A stretch of 51,782 nt of DNA from Candidatus Gastranaerophilales bacterium (GTDB lineage Bacteria; Cyanobacteriota; Vampirovibrionia; Gastranaerophilales; Gastranaerophilaceae), in the NCBI GenBank assembly GCA_944322545.1, contig CALUPF010000017.1, positions 1-51,782 of the forward strand, read 5' to 3'. The position numbers were made by a program, and so were the translations under genes. Positions 1 through 7,966 of the stretch are shown here, one piece after another (position 1 is the first letter of the stretch; the number at the start of each line of letters is the position of its first letter). Under the pieces are notes generated by a model. The model saw only the letters and a program-made list of their open reading frames with translations, was not told the DNA's origin and did not search any database.

Positions 1-300
1 CACCCCAGGGCAGACCGCCTGATAACGTCAGGTGCGGGCGACCGCGAGGATAGTGCCACAGAAATGCAGACTGCCGATGATTCCTGATTTTTCAGCGAAA
101 ACAGGCGATGGTGCAACGGCGAGGTAAGAGCTCACCGGCAAGGCTGAGAGGTCTTGGCCAGGTAAACCCCGGTCGGGTGCAAGGTTGACAAAAAGGTTAA
201 GGTGACCCGCCGTCTTTTGACAAACCGCTTGAGTTTGCAGGCAACTGCAATCCCAGACAGATGATTATCTAAAAACAGAACCCGGCTTATGAGCTGCTCC
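1..300 (+). ncRNA. rnpB: RNase P RNA, 3' portion (5' end outside window)
   Basis: Catalytic RNA of RNase P, which trims the 5' leaders of pre-tRNAs. The sequence carries the conserved block GTGCCACAGAAA near 53-64, the GGTGCAACGG and GGTAAGAGCTCACC stretch around 110-136, AGGTAAACCCCGGT at about 160-173, AGATGATTATC at 260-270 and the terminal ACAGAACCCGGCTTAT ending at 290. These match the bacterial A-type RNA, and the overall string looks most like cyanobacterial examples. The 5' end, including the usual GAGGAAAGTCCGGGC, lies before base 1. A short GC stem and T-rich run at about 290-312 probably ends the transcript. Confidence 0.93.
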
Positions 301-334
301 TTTTATTTTTTTACAGATTATGCCAATGCAATAA

Positions 335-362
335 TTGATTAAGCTATGTAAAGCTGTAGAAT
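335..362 (+). promoter_or_regulatory. Predicted sigma-70 promoter of metK
   Basis: TTGATT (335-340) and TAGAAT (357-362) are separated by 16 bp. Transcription would start near 369, leaving a leader of about 100 nt before metK that contains two hairpins. The same TAGAAT -10 box recurs before ilvB and the acyltransferase gene at 13685. Confidence 0.6.
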
Positions 363-408
363 TAGTTTGTTTGACCCTAATGTACCTTTGATTTAACATG
401 TTTTCAAT

Positions 409-460
409 CCCGGAGAGTCACCCGGGTACAAAAACGGTGCCACCACCGTAAGGAAAGGGA
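409..460 (+). promoter_or_regulatory. Structured metK 5' leader: two tandem hairpins just before the RBS
   Basis: Hairpin 1 pairs CCCGG (409-413) with CCGGG (422-426) around an 8-nt loop. Hairpin 2 pairs ACGGTG (434-439) with CACCGT (444-449) around the loop CCAC. The ribosome binding site AAGGAAAGGGA follows at once (450-460). CCCT at 375-378 could pair with AGGG at 456-459 and mask it. I do not recognise a known SAM riboswitch class. Placement before metK makes ligand-controlled translation plausible, but this is inference. Confidence 0.45.
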
Positions 461-470
461 ACGTTACAAA

Positions 471-1745
471 ATGACATCAAAAAGATTTCTTTTTACGTCG
501 GAATCAGTTACAGAAGGTCACCCTGATAAGGTTTGCGACCAGATTTCCGACGCAATTTTAGATGAATTTCTTACAAAAGACAAAAGCTCAAGAGTAGCTG
601 CCGAAACCACTGTAACAACAGGCATGGCTCTTGTCTGCGGAGAAATCACATCTGACTGCTACGTGGATATTCCCGCAGTAGTAAGAAATACTATCAAAAA
701 TATCGGTTATGCCGGTGCAGAAGGCGGCGGTTTTGATTACAAAAACTGTGCTGTTTTAACATCTATTGATGAACAATCTACAGATATTGCTGGCGGTGTA
801 AACAAAGCTCTTGAATCAAGAAGTGACAACTCTGATACTTCTTCTTCAGAAACAGAAAACGTTGGTGCAGGTGACCAAGGTATTATGTTTGGTTTTGCTT
901 GTGATGAAACTCCTGAATTAATGCCTTTGCCAATCAGCTTGGCTCACAGATTATCTTATAGATTAGCTCAAGTTAGAAAAAATGGTTCTTTAGGTTATTT
1001 AAGACCAGATGGTAAATCACAAGTTACAGTTGAATACGTTGATGGTAGACCATCAAGAATTGATACTATAGTACTTTCTACACAACACGATCCTGAAATT
1101 AAAGGCGTGTCTGATAACAAAGAAGTACAAGAAATCATCAGACAAGATTTAATTGAAAAAGTTATCAATCCTGTATTTGAAAACGATGCAATTAAACCTG
1201 ATGCTAACACAAAATATTTAATCAATCCTTCAGGAAGATTCGTAATTGGTGGACCTCAAGGTGACGCTGGTCTTACTGGTAGAAAAATCATTGTAGACAC
1301 TTATGGCGGATATTCTCGTCACGGTGGCGGTGCTTTCTCAGGAAAAGATCCTACAAAAGTTGACCGTTCTGCTGCATATGCTTCTCGTTATGTTGCTAAA
1401 AACGTTGTAGCTGCTGGTTTGGCTCAAAAATGTGAAGTTGAACTTGCTTATGCTATTGGTGTTGCAGAACCAGTTTCTGTAATGGTTGATACTTTTGGAA
1501 CTGGTGTTATTTCTGATGATGAAATTTCAGCTTTGGTTCAAAAGAATTTTGACTTAAGACCTGCTGCAATTATCAAACAATTTGATTTAAGAGGATTACC
1601 AGCTAAAAATGGTGGTAAATTCTATCAATTGCTTGCTGCATATGGACATATGGGTCGTACTGACATCGATGTTCCATGGGAAAGAACAGATAAAGCTGCT
1701 CAATTGAAAGAGCAAGCTGGATTAAATTGTTGCGGTTGCAAGTAA
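471..1745 (+). CDS. metK: S-adenosylmethionine synthetase
   Basis: Makes S-adenosylmethionine from methionine and ATP in the cytoplasm, as a tetramer needing Mg2+ and K+. The N-terminus has the family signature [21 protein letters not shown]. The central loop [12 protein letters not shown] and the phosphate-binding [21 protein letters not shown] and [19 protein letters not shown] motifs are all present. The 424-residue length is slightly above the usual 385-400, partly from a serine-rich insert near residues 119-127. It ends in the cysteine-rich tail CCGCK. ATG at 471 follows the purine-rich RBS at 450-460. It stands alone between its own promoter and terminator. Codon use shifts from C-rich at the 5' end to T-rich downstream. 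Confidence 0.98.
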   Translation: MTSKRFLFTSESVTEGHPDKVCDQISDAILDEFLTKDKSSRVAAETTVTTGMALVCGEITSDCYVDIPAVVRNTIKNIGYAGAEGGGFDYKNCAVLTSIDEQSTDIAGGVNKALESRSDNSDTSSSETENVGAGDQGIMFGFACDETPELMPLPISLAHRLSYRLAQVRKNGSLGYLRPDGKSQVTVEYVDGRPSRIDTIVLSTQHDPEIKGVSDNKEVQEIIRQDLIEKVINPVFENDAIKPDANTKYLINPSGRFVIGGPQGDAGLTGRKIIVDTYGGYSRHGGGAFSGKDPTKVDRSAAYASRYVAKNVVAAGLAQKCEVELAYAIGVAEPVSVMVDTFGTGVISDDEISALVQKNFDLRPAAIIKQFDLRGLPAKNGGKFYQLLAAYGHMGRTDIDVPWERTDKAAQLKEQAGLNCCGCK

Positions 1746-1753
1746 ATTTTGAT

Positions 1754-1791
1754 AAAAACGGGTTATTTTTATTAAAATAACCCGTTTTTTT
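1754..1791 (+). terminator. Intrinsic terminator of metK
   Basis: A perfect 16-bp stem (1754-1769 with 1774-1789) closes a 4-nt loop TATT. The stem contains ACGGGTTA/TAACCCGT and ends in a T run, so it is a classic Rho-independent terminator that could work in both directions. Confidence 0.9.
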
Positions 1792-1822
1792 AATAAAAAT
1801 TTATTAAAATTGTCTATTTCTT

Positions 1823-1850
1823 TTGTAAATTCTGCAAAAAATGGTAGAAT
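1823..1850 (+). promoter_or_regulatory. Predicted promoter of the ilvB operon
   Basis: TTGTAA (1823-1828), a 16-bp spacer and TAGAAT (1845-1850). The predicted start near 1857 leaves a short leader of about 25 nt with GGAG at 1872-1875. There is no room for a leader-peptide attenuator, so branched-chain amino acid control by attenuation is unlikely here. Confidence 0.55.
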
Positions 1851-1881
1851 ATTTTCATATATTATGGTTTTGGAGTATTAA

Positions 1882-3612
1882 ATGACTGGCATCGAGACAA
1901 AAGCTGATAAATTGACTGGGGCTCAAATATTTTTGGAGTGCTTAAAAAAAGAAGGTGTTGATGAAATTTTCGGTTATCCTGGCGGTGTTATTTTAACTAT
2001 TTATGAAGCTTTGTATAATTGCAAGGAAATAAAACATTATTTGGTGCGTCATGAACAAGCTGCAATACATGCTGCTGAAGGTTATGCTCGTGTGACTGGT
2101 CGTGCTGGTGTTGCTTTAGTTACATCTGGACCTGGTGCTACCAATGCCATTACTGGTATTGCAAATGCTTATTATGATGGATATCCGTTAGTTGTTTTCA
2201 CTGGGCAGGTTGGTAGCAGTCAAATTGGTAATGATGCTTTTCAAGAAGCTGATATTGTCGGTATCACACGTTCTTGTTGTAAGCATAATTATCTTGTCAA
2301 AGATGTAAAAGATTTATCTAGAATCATAAAAGAGGCTTTTCATATTGCTACAACTGGAAAACCTGGTCCTGTTGTTGTAGATATGCCAAAGGATATTTTA
2401 AGTGCATCAACTGAATTTGTATGGCCTGATAAAATTAAATTGCCTGGATATAATCCAAATTATAATGGGCATCCAAAACAAATATCTAAAGCATTAGAAC
2501 TTCTATGTGATGCAGAACGACCTGTAATTATTGCAGGTGGTGGCATTGTTGCATCAGAAGCAATGGATGAATTAAAACAATTAGCTGACAAATTAAATGT
2601 TCCAGTTGCTAATACTCTTATGGCAAAAGGCGCTTATCCAGAAGATGACCCAAAGTCTTTAGGAATGCTAGGTATGCATGGTAATTTTTGGACTAATCAT
2701 GCTGTGACAAATTGCGATGTTTTGTTTGCAATTGGTACAAGATTTAATGATAGAATTACCGGTTGTTTAAAACGTTTTGCACGTGATGCTCAAATTATTC
2801 ATGTGGATATAGATCCTTGCTCAATTAACAAAAATGTTAAAGTTGATATTCCAATTATTGGTGATGCTAAAAATGTAATGAAAGCTATGTTAGAAGATTT
2901 TAATTCTCATGAATATGACATTAATTATGAAGTTAAACAATCTTGGCTTGAACAGATTAATGATTGGAGAAATAAAAGACCTTCTTTGGAATGTTCAACA
3001 GAAAAATTAAGTGCAGTAACTGTTATAAAGAAAATTTATGAATACACAAAGGATATGGATCCTATTGTTGCTACTGAAGTTGGTCAACATCAAATGTGGG
3101 CTGCTCAATTATGGAAATTTAATAAACCTAGAAGGTTTGTTACTTCTGGTGGTTTAGGTACTATGGGTTTTGGTTTCCCTGCTGCAATGGGGGCTTCTGT
3201 TGCTTTAAAAGATAGACTAATTTTGAATATAGCGGGTGATGGAAGTATTCAAATGAATATTCAAGAGCTTGCTACTTGTGTTGAATATAACTTGCCAGTT
3301 ATAAATATCATTATTAATAACGGATATTTAGGAATGGTTCGTCAATGGCAAGAAAAACTTTATGATAAACATTATTCTGAAACTAAAATTTCTGGTCCAG
3401 ATTTTGTAAAAGTTGCAGAAGCATATGGTGCAAGAGGTTTTAGAGTTACAAAAGAAGACGAAATTATTCCTGTAATGAAAGAGGCGATAGAATGTAAACA
3501 GCCTGTTTTCATTGATTTTGTCGTAGAAGAATGTGAAATGGTTTATCCTTGGGTTTTAGCTGGTAATCCATTGAATAAAGTTCTTCTTTCAAATAGTTGT
3601 CCTATAAATTAG
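1882..3612 (+). CDS. ilvB: Acetolactate synthase, large (catalytic) subunit
   Basis: ThDP-dependent enzyme that condenses pyruvate with pyruvate or 2-ketobutyrate, the first common step of valine, leucine and isoleucine synthesis. The N-terminal domain has GYPGGVILTIYEALY and the ThDP-activating glutamate in RHEQAAIHAAEGYAR. The C-terminal domain has the ThDP/Mg motif GDGSIQMNIQELAT through INNGYLGMVRQWQ. The length of 576 aa is normal. ATG 1882 has GGAG 7 nt upstream. The regulatory subunit gene starts 17 bp after the stop, so the two are co-transcribed. Confidence 0.97.
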   Translation: MTGIETKADKLTGAQIFLECLKKEGVDEIFGYPGGVILTIYEALYNCKEIKHYLVRHEQAAIHAAEGYARVTGRAGVALVTSGPGATNAITGIANAYYDGYPLVVFTGQVGSSQIGNDAFQEADIVGITRSCCKHNYLVKDVKDLSRIIKEAFHIATTGKPGPVVVDMPKDILSASTEFVWPDKIKLPGYNPNYNGHPKQISKALELLCDAERPVIIAGGGIVASEAMDELKQLADKLNVPVANTLMAKGAYPEDDPKSLGMLGMHGNFWTNHAVTNCDVLFAIGTRFNDRITGCLKRFARDAQIIHVDIDPCSINKNVKVDIPIIGDAKNVMKAMLEDFNSHEYDINYEVKQSWLEQINDWRNKRPSLECSTEKLSAVTVIKKIYEYTKDMDPIVATEVGQHQMWAAQLWKFNKPRRFVTSGGLGTMGFGFPAAMGASVALKDRLILNIAGDGSIQMNIQELATCVEYNLPVINIIINNGYLGMVRQWQEKLYDKHYSETKISGPDFVKVAEAYGARGFRVTKEDEIIPVMKEAIECKQPVFIDFVVEECEMVYPWVLAGNPLNKVLLSNSCPIN

Positions 3613-3629
3613 TTTTAAAAGGTAAAATA

Positions 3630-4157
3630 ATGCAAAATAACAATAAAAATCATGTAATTTCGGTAATGGTTAAAGATGAAGCAGGTATTGTTTCAAGAGT
3701 GAGTGGTTTGTTTTCTGGTAGGGGTTATAGTATTGAAAGTATCACTGCTGCACAAACTAGCGAAAAAGGATACGCTAGAATTACAATAGAAACATCAGGT
3801 GGTGATGCAGATGTTATTGAGCAAATTACAAAGCAACTAAACAGGTTGATACCCGTTTTAAAGGTTGTTGATTTAGGTGATGTAGAGTCAATCGAACGAG
3901 AATTAATTTTGTGCAAGGTTTTAGCCAAGGATGAAGATCGTTCAGAAATTTTGAGAATTGCAGAAATTTTTGGTGCAAAAATTATTGACGTTACTCCAAG
4001 AACATATACGCTGCAAGCTTTAGGTGATGAACGCCAAATTCGTTCTTTGATTGAACTCTTAAGGCCTATTGGTATAAGAGAACTTGTTAGATCAGGTAAA
4101 GTTGGAATTACACGTTCTAATCAATTTACAAATGGCAACGGCAAAGTAGTGGAATAA
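3630..4157 (+). CDS. ilvN: Acetolactate synthase, small (regulatory) subunit
   Basis: Regulatory partner of the upstream enzyme. It binds valine for feedback inhibition and raises activity. The N-terminal ACT domain reads HVISVMVKDEAGIVSRVSGLFSGRGYSIES. The second half matches the ALS small-subunit C-terminal domain (REL-LCKV..., FGAKIIDVTPRTYTLQALG). I chose ATG 3630 rather than an in-frame upstream start because AAAAGG lies just before it and the 175-residue product then has the family length. The stop is one base before the next gene. Confidence 0.95.
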   Translation: MQNNNKNHVISVMVKDEAGIVSRVSGLFSGRGYSIESITAAQTSEKGYARITIETSGGDADVIEQITKQLNRLIPVLKVVDLGDVESIERELILCKVLAKDEDRSEILRIAEIFGAKIIDVTPRTYTLQALGDERQIRSLIELLRPIGIRELVRSGKVGITRSNQFTNGNGKVVE

Positions 4158-4158
4158 T

Positions 4159-5538
4159 ATGGTAAATATTGCTTTAATTCCAATAGATAACAGACCTGTT
4201 TGTTATACTTTGCCTGAGCAAATTTCTAAAATTGATTCTAATATTCAGCTTTTTATGCCTCCTAGAGAAATGTTAGGCGATTTAAAAAAAATAGCTGATA
4301 TCAATGGTATTTTGAATTGGCTAAAAAATATAGAAAACATTGATAAAGTTATAATTTCTTTAGATACAGTTGCTCATGGTGGACTTATCCCTTCAAGACG
4401 ATCTTTGGATTCTTTTGATGATATAAAAAATAGAATAGAAAATTTAAAAAATATTTTAGTTGAGAAAAATGCTCAAGTTTATGCTTTTTCTAGCATTATG
4501 CGTATTTCTAACAACAACGTAAATGAGGAAGAAAAAGAATATTGGAATTTATATGGCGAAAAAATTTTCAAGTATTCTTTTGAAATGCACAAAAATAATA
4601 ACGCACAAACAGATGTACCTGAAGAAATTATCAATGATTATCTAAATACTAGAAAAAGAAATTTTGAAATAAATAAAGAATATTTAAAATGGGCTCAAGA
4701 AGGTTTTTTTGACACATTAGTTTTTTCAAAAGATGATTGTGCAGAATATGGTTTAAATGTAAAAGAAGCTAATGAACTTCAAAAAATAATAGAAGATAAA
4801 AATCTTAATGCATTAGTAAAAACTGGTGCAGATGAAATACCTTTAAGCTTATTATCAAGAGCAATTACAAAGAATAAAACTGTAAAAATATTTCCAACTT
4901 TTACAGAGCCTGATTATGTAGATAAGATTTCTAAATATGAAGATGTTTCTGTTTTTGAATCTGTAAAAGGACAAATTGAACTTGCAGGATGTCAGGTGTC
5001 TTTTGATGAAGATGACGCTGATATAGTTTTGTTGGTTAATAATTTCCAAAATGAGCAAGGTGAGCTTGTTATGGGTGTTGATGTAAAAGGGTTTGGTCAA
5101 AAATTAAAATTACCTAACAAGTCTTTTTTAATTGCTGACATTAGAAATGCAAACGGTGCTGATAATAATTTTGTGGATGAGTTATTTAAACAGAATATAG
5201 ATAAAGATTTGTTTTTAGGATATGCAGCTTGGAATACAACAGGCAATACTCTAGGTAGTTTGCTTTGTTGTGGTTTAGTTAAATTTCTTGCTAATAAACC
5301 TGACGAGCTGGCTTTTGATAGAGTACAAATGGTTAGATTTCTTGATGATTGGGCTTACCAAGCTAATGTTAGAAAAGCGTTGAAACAAGAGTATACAAAA
5401 ATAAACATAAAAGCTTTGTCAGAAAAAATGAAATCTTATGAAGAGATTATTCGTAAGAAGTTTTGTATGAACTTTGAAAAGATTTCTTATGACTTTCCAT
5501 GGAATCGTTTTTTCGAAATAGAGGTTGTTATTAGTTAA
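4159..5538 (+). CDS. DUF4127 family protein
   Basis: The N-terminus VNIALIPIDNRPVCYTLPEQI and later pieces (ISLDTVAHGGLIPSRR, FSSIMRISNNNVNEEE, KTGADEIPLSLLSRA, GYAAWNTTGNTLGS) match DUF4127, a family of unknown biochemical function found in anaerobes and gut bacteria. It has 459 residues and no signal peptide or membrane helix, so it is probably cytoplasmic. The start codon is one base after the ilvN stop, and there is no promoter between them, so it is expressed with the branched-chain synthase. That linkage may be accidental. No catalytic motif is assignable from sequence alone. Confidence 0.85.
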   Translation: MVNIALIPIDNRPVCYTLPEQISKIDSNIQLFMPPREMLGDLKKIADINGILNWLKNIENIDKVIISLDTVAHGGLIPSRRSLDSFDDIKNRIENLKNILVEKNAQVYAFSSIMRISNNNVNEEEKEYWNLYGEKIFKYSFEMHKNNNAQTDVPEEIINDYLNTRKRNFEINKEYLKWAQEGFFDTLVFSKDDCAEYGLNVKEANELQKIIEDKNLNALVKTGADEIPLSLLSRAITKNKTVKIFPTFTEPDYVDKISKYEDVSVFESVKGQIELAGCQVSFDEDDADIVLLVNNFQNEQGELVMGVDVKGFGQKLKLPNKSFLIADIRNANGADNNFVDELFKQNIDKDLFLGYAAWNTTGNTLGSLLCCGLVKFLANKPDELAFDRVQMVRFLDDWAYQANVRKALKQEYTKINIKALSEKMKSYEEIIRKKFCMNFEKISYDFPWNRFFEIEVVIS

Positions 5539-5633
5539 AACATGTAAATATTTTAGTTGTTTTTGTTTTAATAGGTAGCAAAAAAAAATATTTTAGAATT
5601 TTAAGCTATTGTAAATCAATAAGGGAGTATGAT

Positions 5634-6290
5634 ATGCCAATTAGCGCAATAAATTTTCAAAATAACTCAATTAAGCATAATTCAACACAAAACAAAGCTG
5701 AAATTAGTTTTGCTCAAAGAAATGAGACAGCTGAGAAGAAAAACCATAAAAAGTTATATATTACAGCAGGTGCTTTAGTAGGTTTAGCTGCTTTAGCTTT
5801 TGCTTTTAGGAAGAAAATTTCAAATATACCTTTTGTAAAAAAATCTGTTGTAAATGTTGAAAATGTTTTTGAACCTCTAACAAAAAAATCTGAGAAAATT
5901 TTAAAAAGAGGTAAAAAAGCAGTTACTAAAACTTTTGGAAATATTTCAAAAAAAGCTTCAGAATTGTCCTTGAAAGCGAGAAATATTTTGAAAAAAACAC
6001 CAAAATTTAGCAAGGAAGAAAACGAAATAATCAAAAAATATATAAAAACAGGTGCTAATCAACAAGGTGTTTTTGATACTTTGAAAAAACATGGCATGAC
6101 AAATACAGAAGAAAAATATGTAAAAGAAACAATAACATTCTTAAAAGAAAGATTTGCCAGAAATAATAGTGCTACTAAACCTATTTCTATGAGGTTGTTT
6201 TTAAATAATTCTTTGAAAAAAGGAAACCCTCAAGAAGTAATTTCATCTTTGATCGAAAATTCTAAAAATTTAAGAAAAAAATGGTCATAG
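5634..6290 (+). CDS. Unknown basic membrane-anchored protein with N-terminal IxFAQ motif
   Basis: I do not recognise a family. The 218-residue product starts with an asparagine-rich stretch, has ISFAQ at residues 24-28, a lysine-rich linker, one hydrophobic helix at about 41-58, then a very lysine-rich, probably coiled, tail. The tail has a compact block EENEIIKKYIKTGANQ near 125-145. A good RBS (AAGGGAG) sits 6 nt before ATG 5634. The IxFAQ-linker-helix plan recurs in the protein at 16542, where it precedes an ADP-ribosyltransferase-like domain. The helix lacks a cleavage site, so an anchored or exported protein is possible. It is monocistronic. Confidence 0.75.
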   Translation: MPISAINFQNNSIKHNSTQNKAEISFAQRNETAEKKNHKKLYITAGALVGLAALAFAFRKKISNIPFVKKSVVNVENVFEPLTKKSEKILKRGKKAVTKTFGNISKKASELSLKARNILKKTPKFSKEENEIIKKYIKTGANQQGVFDTLKKHGMTNTEEKYVKETITFLKERFARNNSATKPISMRLFLNNSLKKGNPQEVISSLIENSKNLRKKWS

Positions 6291-6312
6291 TTGAATTGAT
6301 AAAAAATATTAT

Positions 6313-6342
6313 AGCGGACAGTTTAGATATAAATTGTCCGCT
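6313..6342 (+). terminator. Inverted repeat between the 5634 gene and bioB; likely terminator
   Basis: AGCGGACA (6313-6320) pairs with TGTCCGCT (6335-6342), extended inward by near-complementary TTTA/TAAA. The following bases are GTTTGTTATATT, a weak T-rich run. It could end the upstream gene or act as an operator or attenuator for bioB, whose start is only 20 bp away. It does not resemble the BirA operator (TTGTAAACC repeats). Confidence 0.55.
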
Positions 6343-6362
6343 GTTTGTTATATTATGACTTT

Positions 6363-7280
6363 ATGAATAAACAGGAATTATTAAAATTATACAATATGGA
6401 TTTAGATGAATTACTCAAGATTTCATCTAAACATGTTAAAAATACGATTGAGTTTTGCTCATTGATAAATGCTCGAAATGGAAAATGTTCACAAAATTGT
6501 AAATATTGTGCACAAAGCTCTCATTACAATACGGAGATTGAATCTTTTCCTTTAGTTAGTGTCGAAACTGTCAAAAAAACAGCACTTGAGTCAAAAAAGA
6601 ATATGATTTCTCGTTTTGCAATTGTCACTTCTGGGAAAACTCCAGATGAGAGTGATTTTGACAGAATGTTAGAAATGATAAAGGAATTAAATACAATAGA
6701 TAACATAAAATGCTGTGCGTCAATTGGTATTTTAAATGAAGAGCAGGCTAAAAAACTTAAAGAAGCAGGGCTTGTAAGATTTCATCATAATATTAATACT
6801 TGCAGATCTTATTATCCTGAGGTTTGTACAACTCATAGTTTTGAAGATAGAATTAATACTTGCAAACTTGTCAAAAAATATGGAATGGAACTTTGTTGTG
6901 GCGTAATTTTAGGTATGGGTGAATCAGTTGAGCAAAGAATTGAAATGGCTCTTGAATTAGCTGAAATTGAGCCTGATTCAATACCTATTAATATACTTAT
7001 GCCAATAGCTCATACACCGTTTGAAAATTATATCGATAAAATTGATGAGGAAAATGTCTTAAGAACTTTAGCTGTGTTCAAAATTGCTAATCCAAATGCT
7101 GTAATTCGTTTTTGTGGTGGCAGAATGAGACTATCTTTAGAAAATCAAGAGAAAGCTTTAAAAACTTGTGTTGAAGGGATTATGATAGGCAACTATTTAA
7201 CAACAATAGGTAGAAAACCTGAAGAAGATATTGAAACTGTTAAAAAGCTTAAAAAGGACATATTATGTTGGACTACATAA
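6363..7280 (+). CDS. bioB: Biotin synthase (radical SAM)
   Basis: Inserts sulfur into dethiobiotin, the last step of biotin synthesis. The radical-SAM cluster motif CxxxCxxC is present as C42-SQN-C46-KY-C49, followed by AQSSHYNT. Other landmarks are RFHHNINTCRSYYPEVCTTH, GVILGMGESVEQR, and IRFCGGRMRL with a second-cluster arginine. The C-terminal GNYLTTIG is conserved. ATG 6363 is the only good start, but no Shine-Dalgarno precedes it and a -10-like TATATT is at 6349-6354. The end overlaps ruvA by 16 bp. No other biotin genes are in the window. Biotin would serve the acetyl-CoA carboxylase encoded near 42 kb. Confidence 0.95.
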   Translation: MNKQELLKLYNMDLDELLKISSKHVKNTIEFCSLINARNGKCSQNCKYCAQSSHYNTEIESFPLVSVETVKKTALESKKNMISRFAIVTSGKTPDESDFDRMLEMIKELNTIDNIKCCASIGILNEEQAKKLKEAGLVRFHHNINTCRSYYPEVCTTHSFEDRINTCKLVKKYGMELCCGVILGMGESVEQRIEMALELAEIEPDSIPINILMPIAHTPFENYIDKIDEENVLRTLAVFKIANPNAVIRFCGGRMRLSLENQEKALKTCVEGIMIGNYLTTIGRKPEEDIETVKKLKKDILCWTT

Positions 7281-7915
7281 AAGGTATATTAATTTCAAAA
7301 CAACCATCTGGATCAAAAGGAGCAACAATTGTTGTTGAAAATAATAATATTGGATATTTAATCAATACAACAACAAGGACAGTGAATCTTGCAGGTAATG
7401 AAAATTCAGAAGTAAAAGTTTATACCACTTTGATTCATAGAGAAGATGCTATGATTTTGTGCGGTTTTTTAAATAAAGAAGATCGTGATATTTTTAATAT
7501 TTTGACAAGCGTGTCAGGAGTGGGAATGAAAGTTGCGCTTGTTTTATTAGATGAATTTTCAGGTTATGATTTAATTTCAGTTGTAATAAGAGGTGATTTT
7601 AAAGAGCTTTCAAAAGCTAAAGGCGTTGGACCAAAACTTGCTCAAAAAATTATACTTGAGTTAAAAGATAAACTTATCAACTGGCAAAAAACAGCACCTA
7701 TTGATATTTCTTATCTATCAGAAATGCCTGATAATACAAATGCAAAAGAAATTTCTTCTGAAGCTGTTTCGGAAGCGCAGGCTGTTTTAATATCTTTGGG
7801 ATATTCTAATGAAGAAGCTCAAAACGCAATCAAATTTGCTTGTCAAAAGGTTGAAAAGAAAGATTCTGCTGAAGAAATTTTAAAAGAAGCTTTGCAAAGT
7901 CTTGCCGGAGTCTAG
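7265..7915 (+). CDS. ruvA: Holliday junction DNA helicase subunit RuvA
   Basis: Binds four-way junctions as a tetramer and loads the RuvB motor during branch migration. The N-terminal OB-fold begins LDYIKGILISK. Two helix-hairpin-helix motifs follow (LTSVSGVGMKVAL and LSKAKGVGPKLAQKII). The C-terminal three-helix RuvB-contacting domain contains ALISLGYSNEEAQNAI. The length of 216 is typical. It begins inside the 3' end of bioB, so translation is probably coupled. ruvB and ruvC are not adjacent. Confidence 0.95.
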   Translation: MLDYIKGILISKQPSGSKGATIVVENNNIGYLINTTTRTVNLAGNENSEVKVYTTLIHREDAMILCGFLNKEDRDIFNILTSVSGVGMKVALVLLDEFSGYDLISVVIRGDFKELSKAKGVGPKLAQKIILELKDKLINWQKTAPIDISYLSEMPDNTNAKEISSEAVSEAQAVLISLGYSNEEAQNAIKFACQKVEKKDSAEEILKEALQSLAGV

Positions 7916-7930
7916 ACTTTTGTTAGCTTT

Positions 7931-7956
7931 TTGAAGATATAAATTTGTGATAAAAT
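7931..7956 (+). promoter_or_regulatory. Predicted extended -10 promoter of the ComM/YifB gene
   Basis: TGATAAAAT (7948-7956) is an extended -10 element; TTGAAG at 7931-7936 is a weak -35 with short spacing. The -10 box ends 10 bp before ATG 7967, giving an almost leaderless mRNA. Confidence 0.45.
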
Positions 7957-7966
7957 ACACATTATA

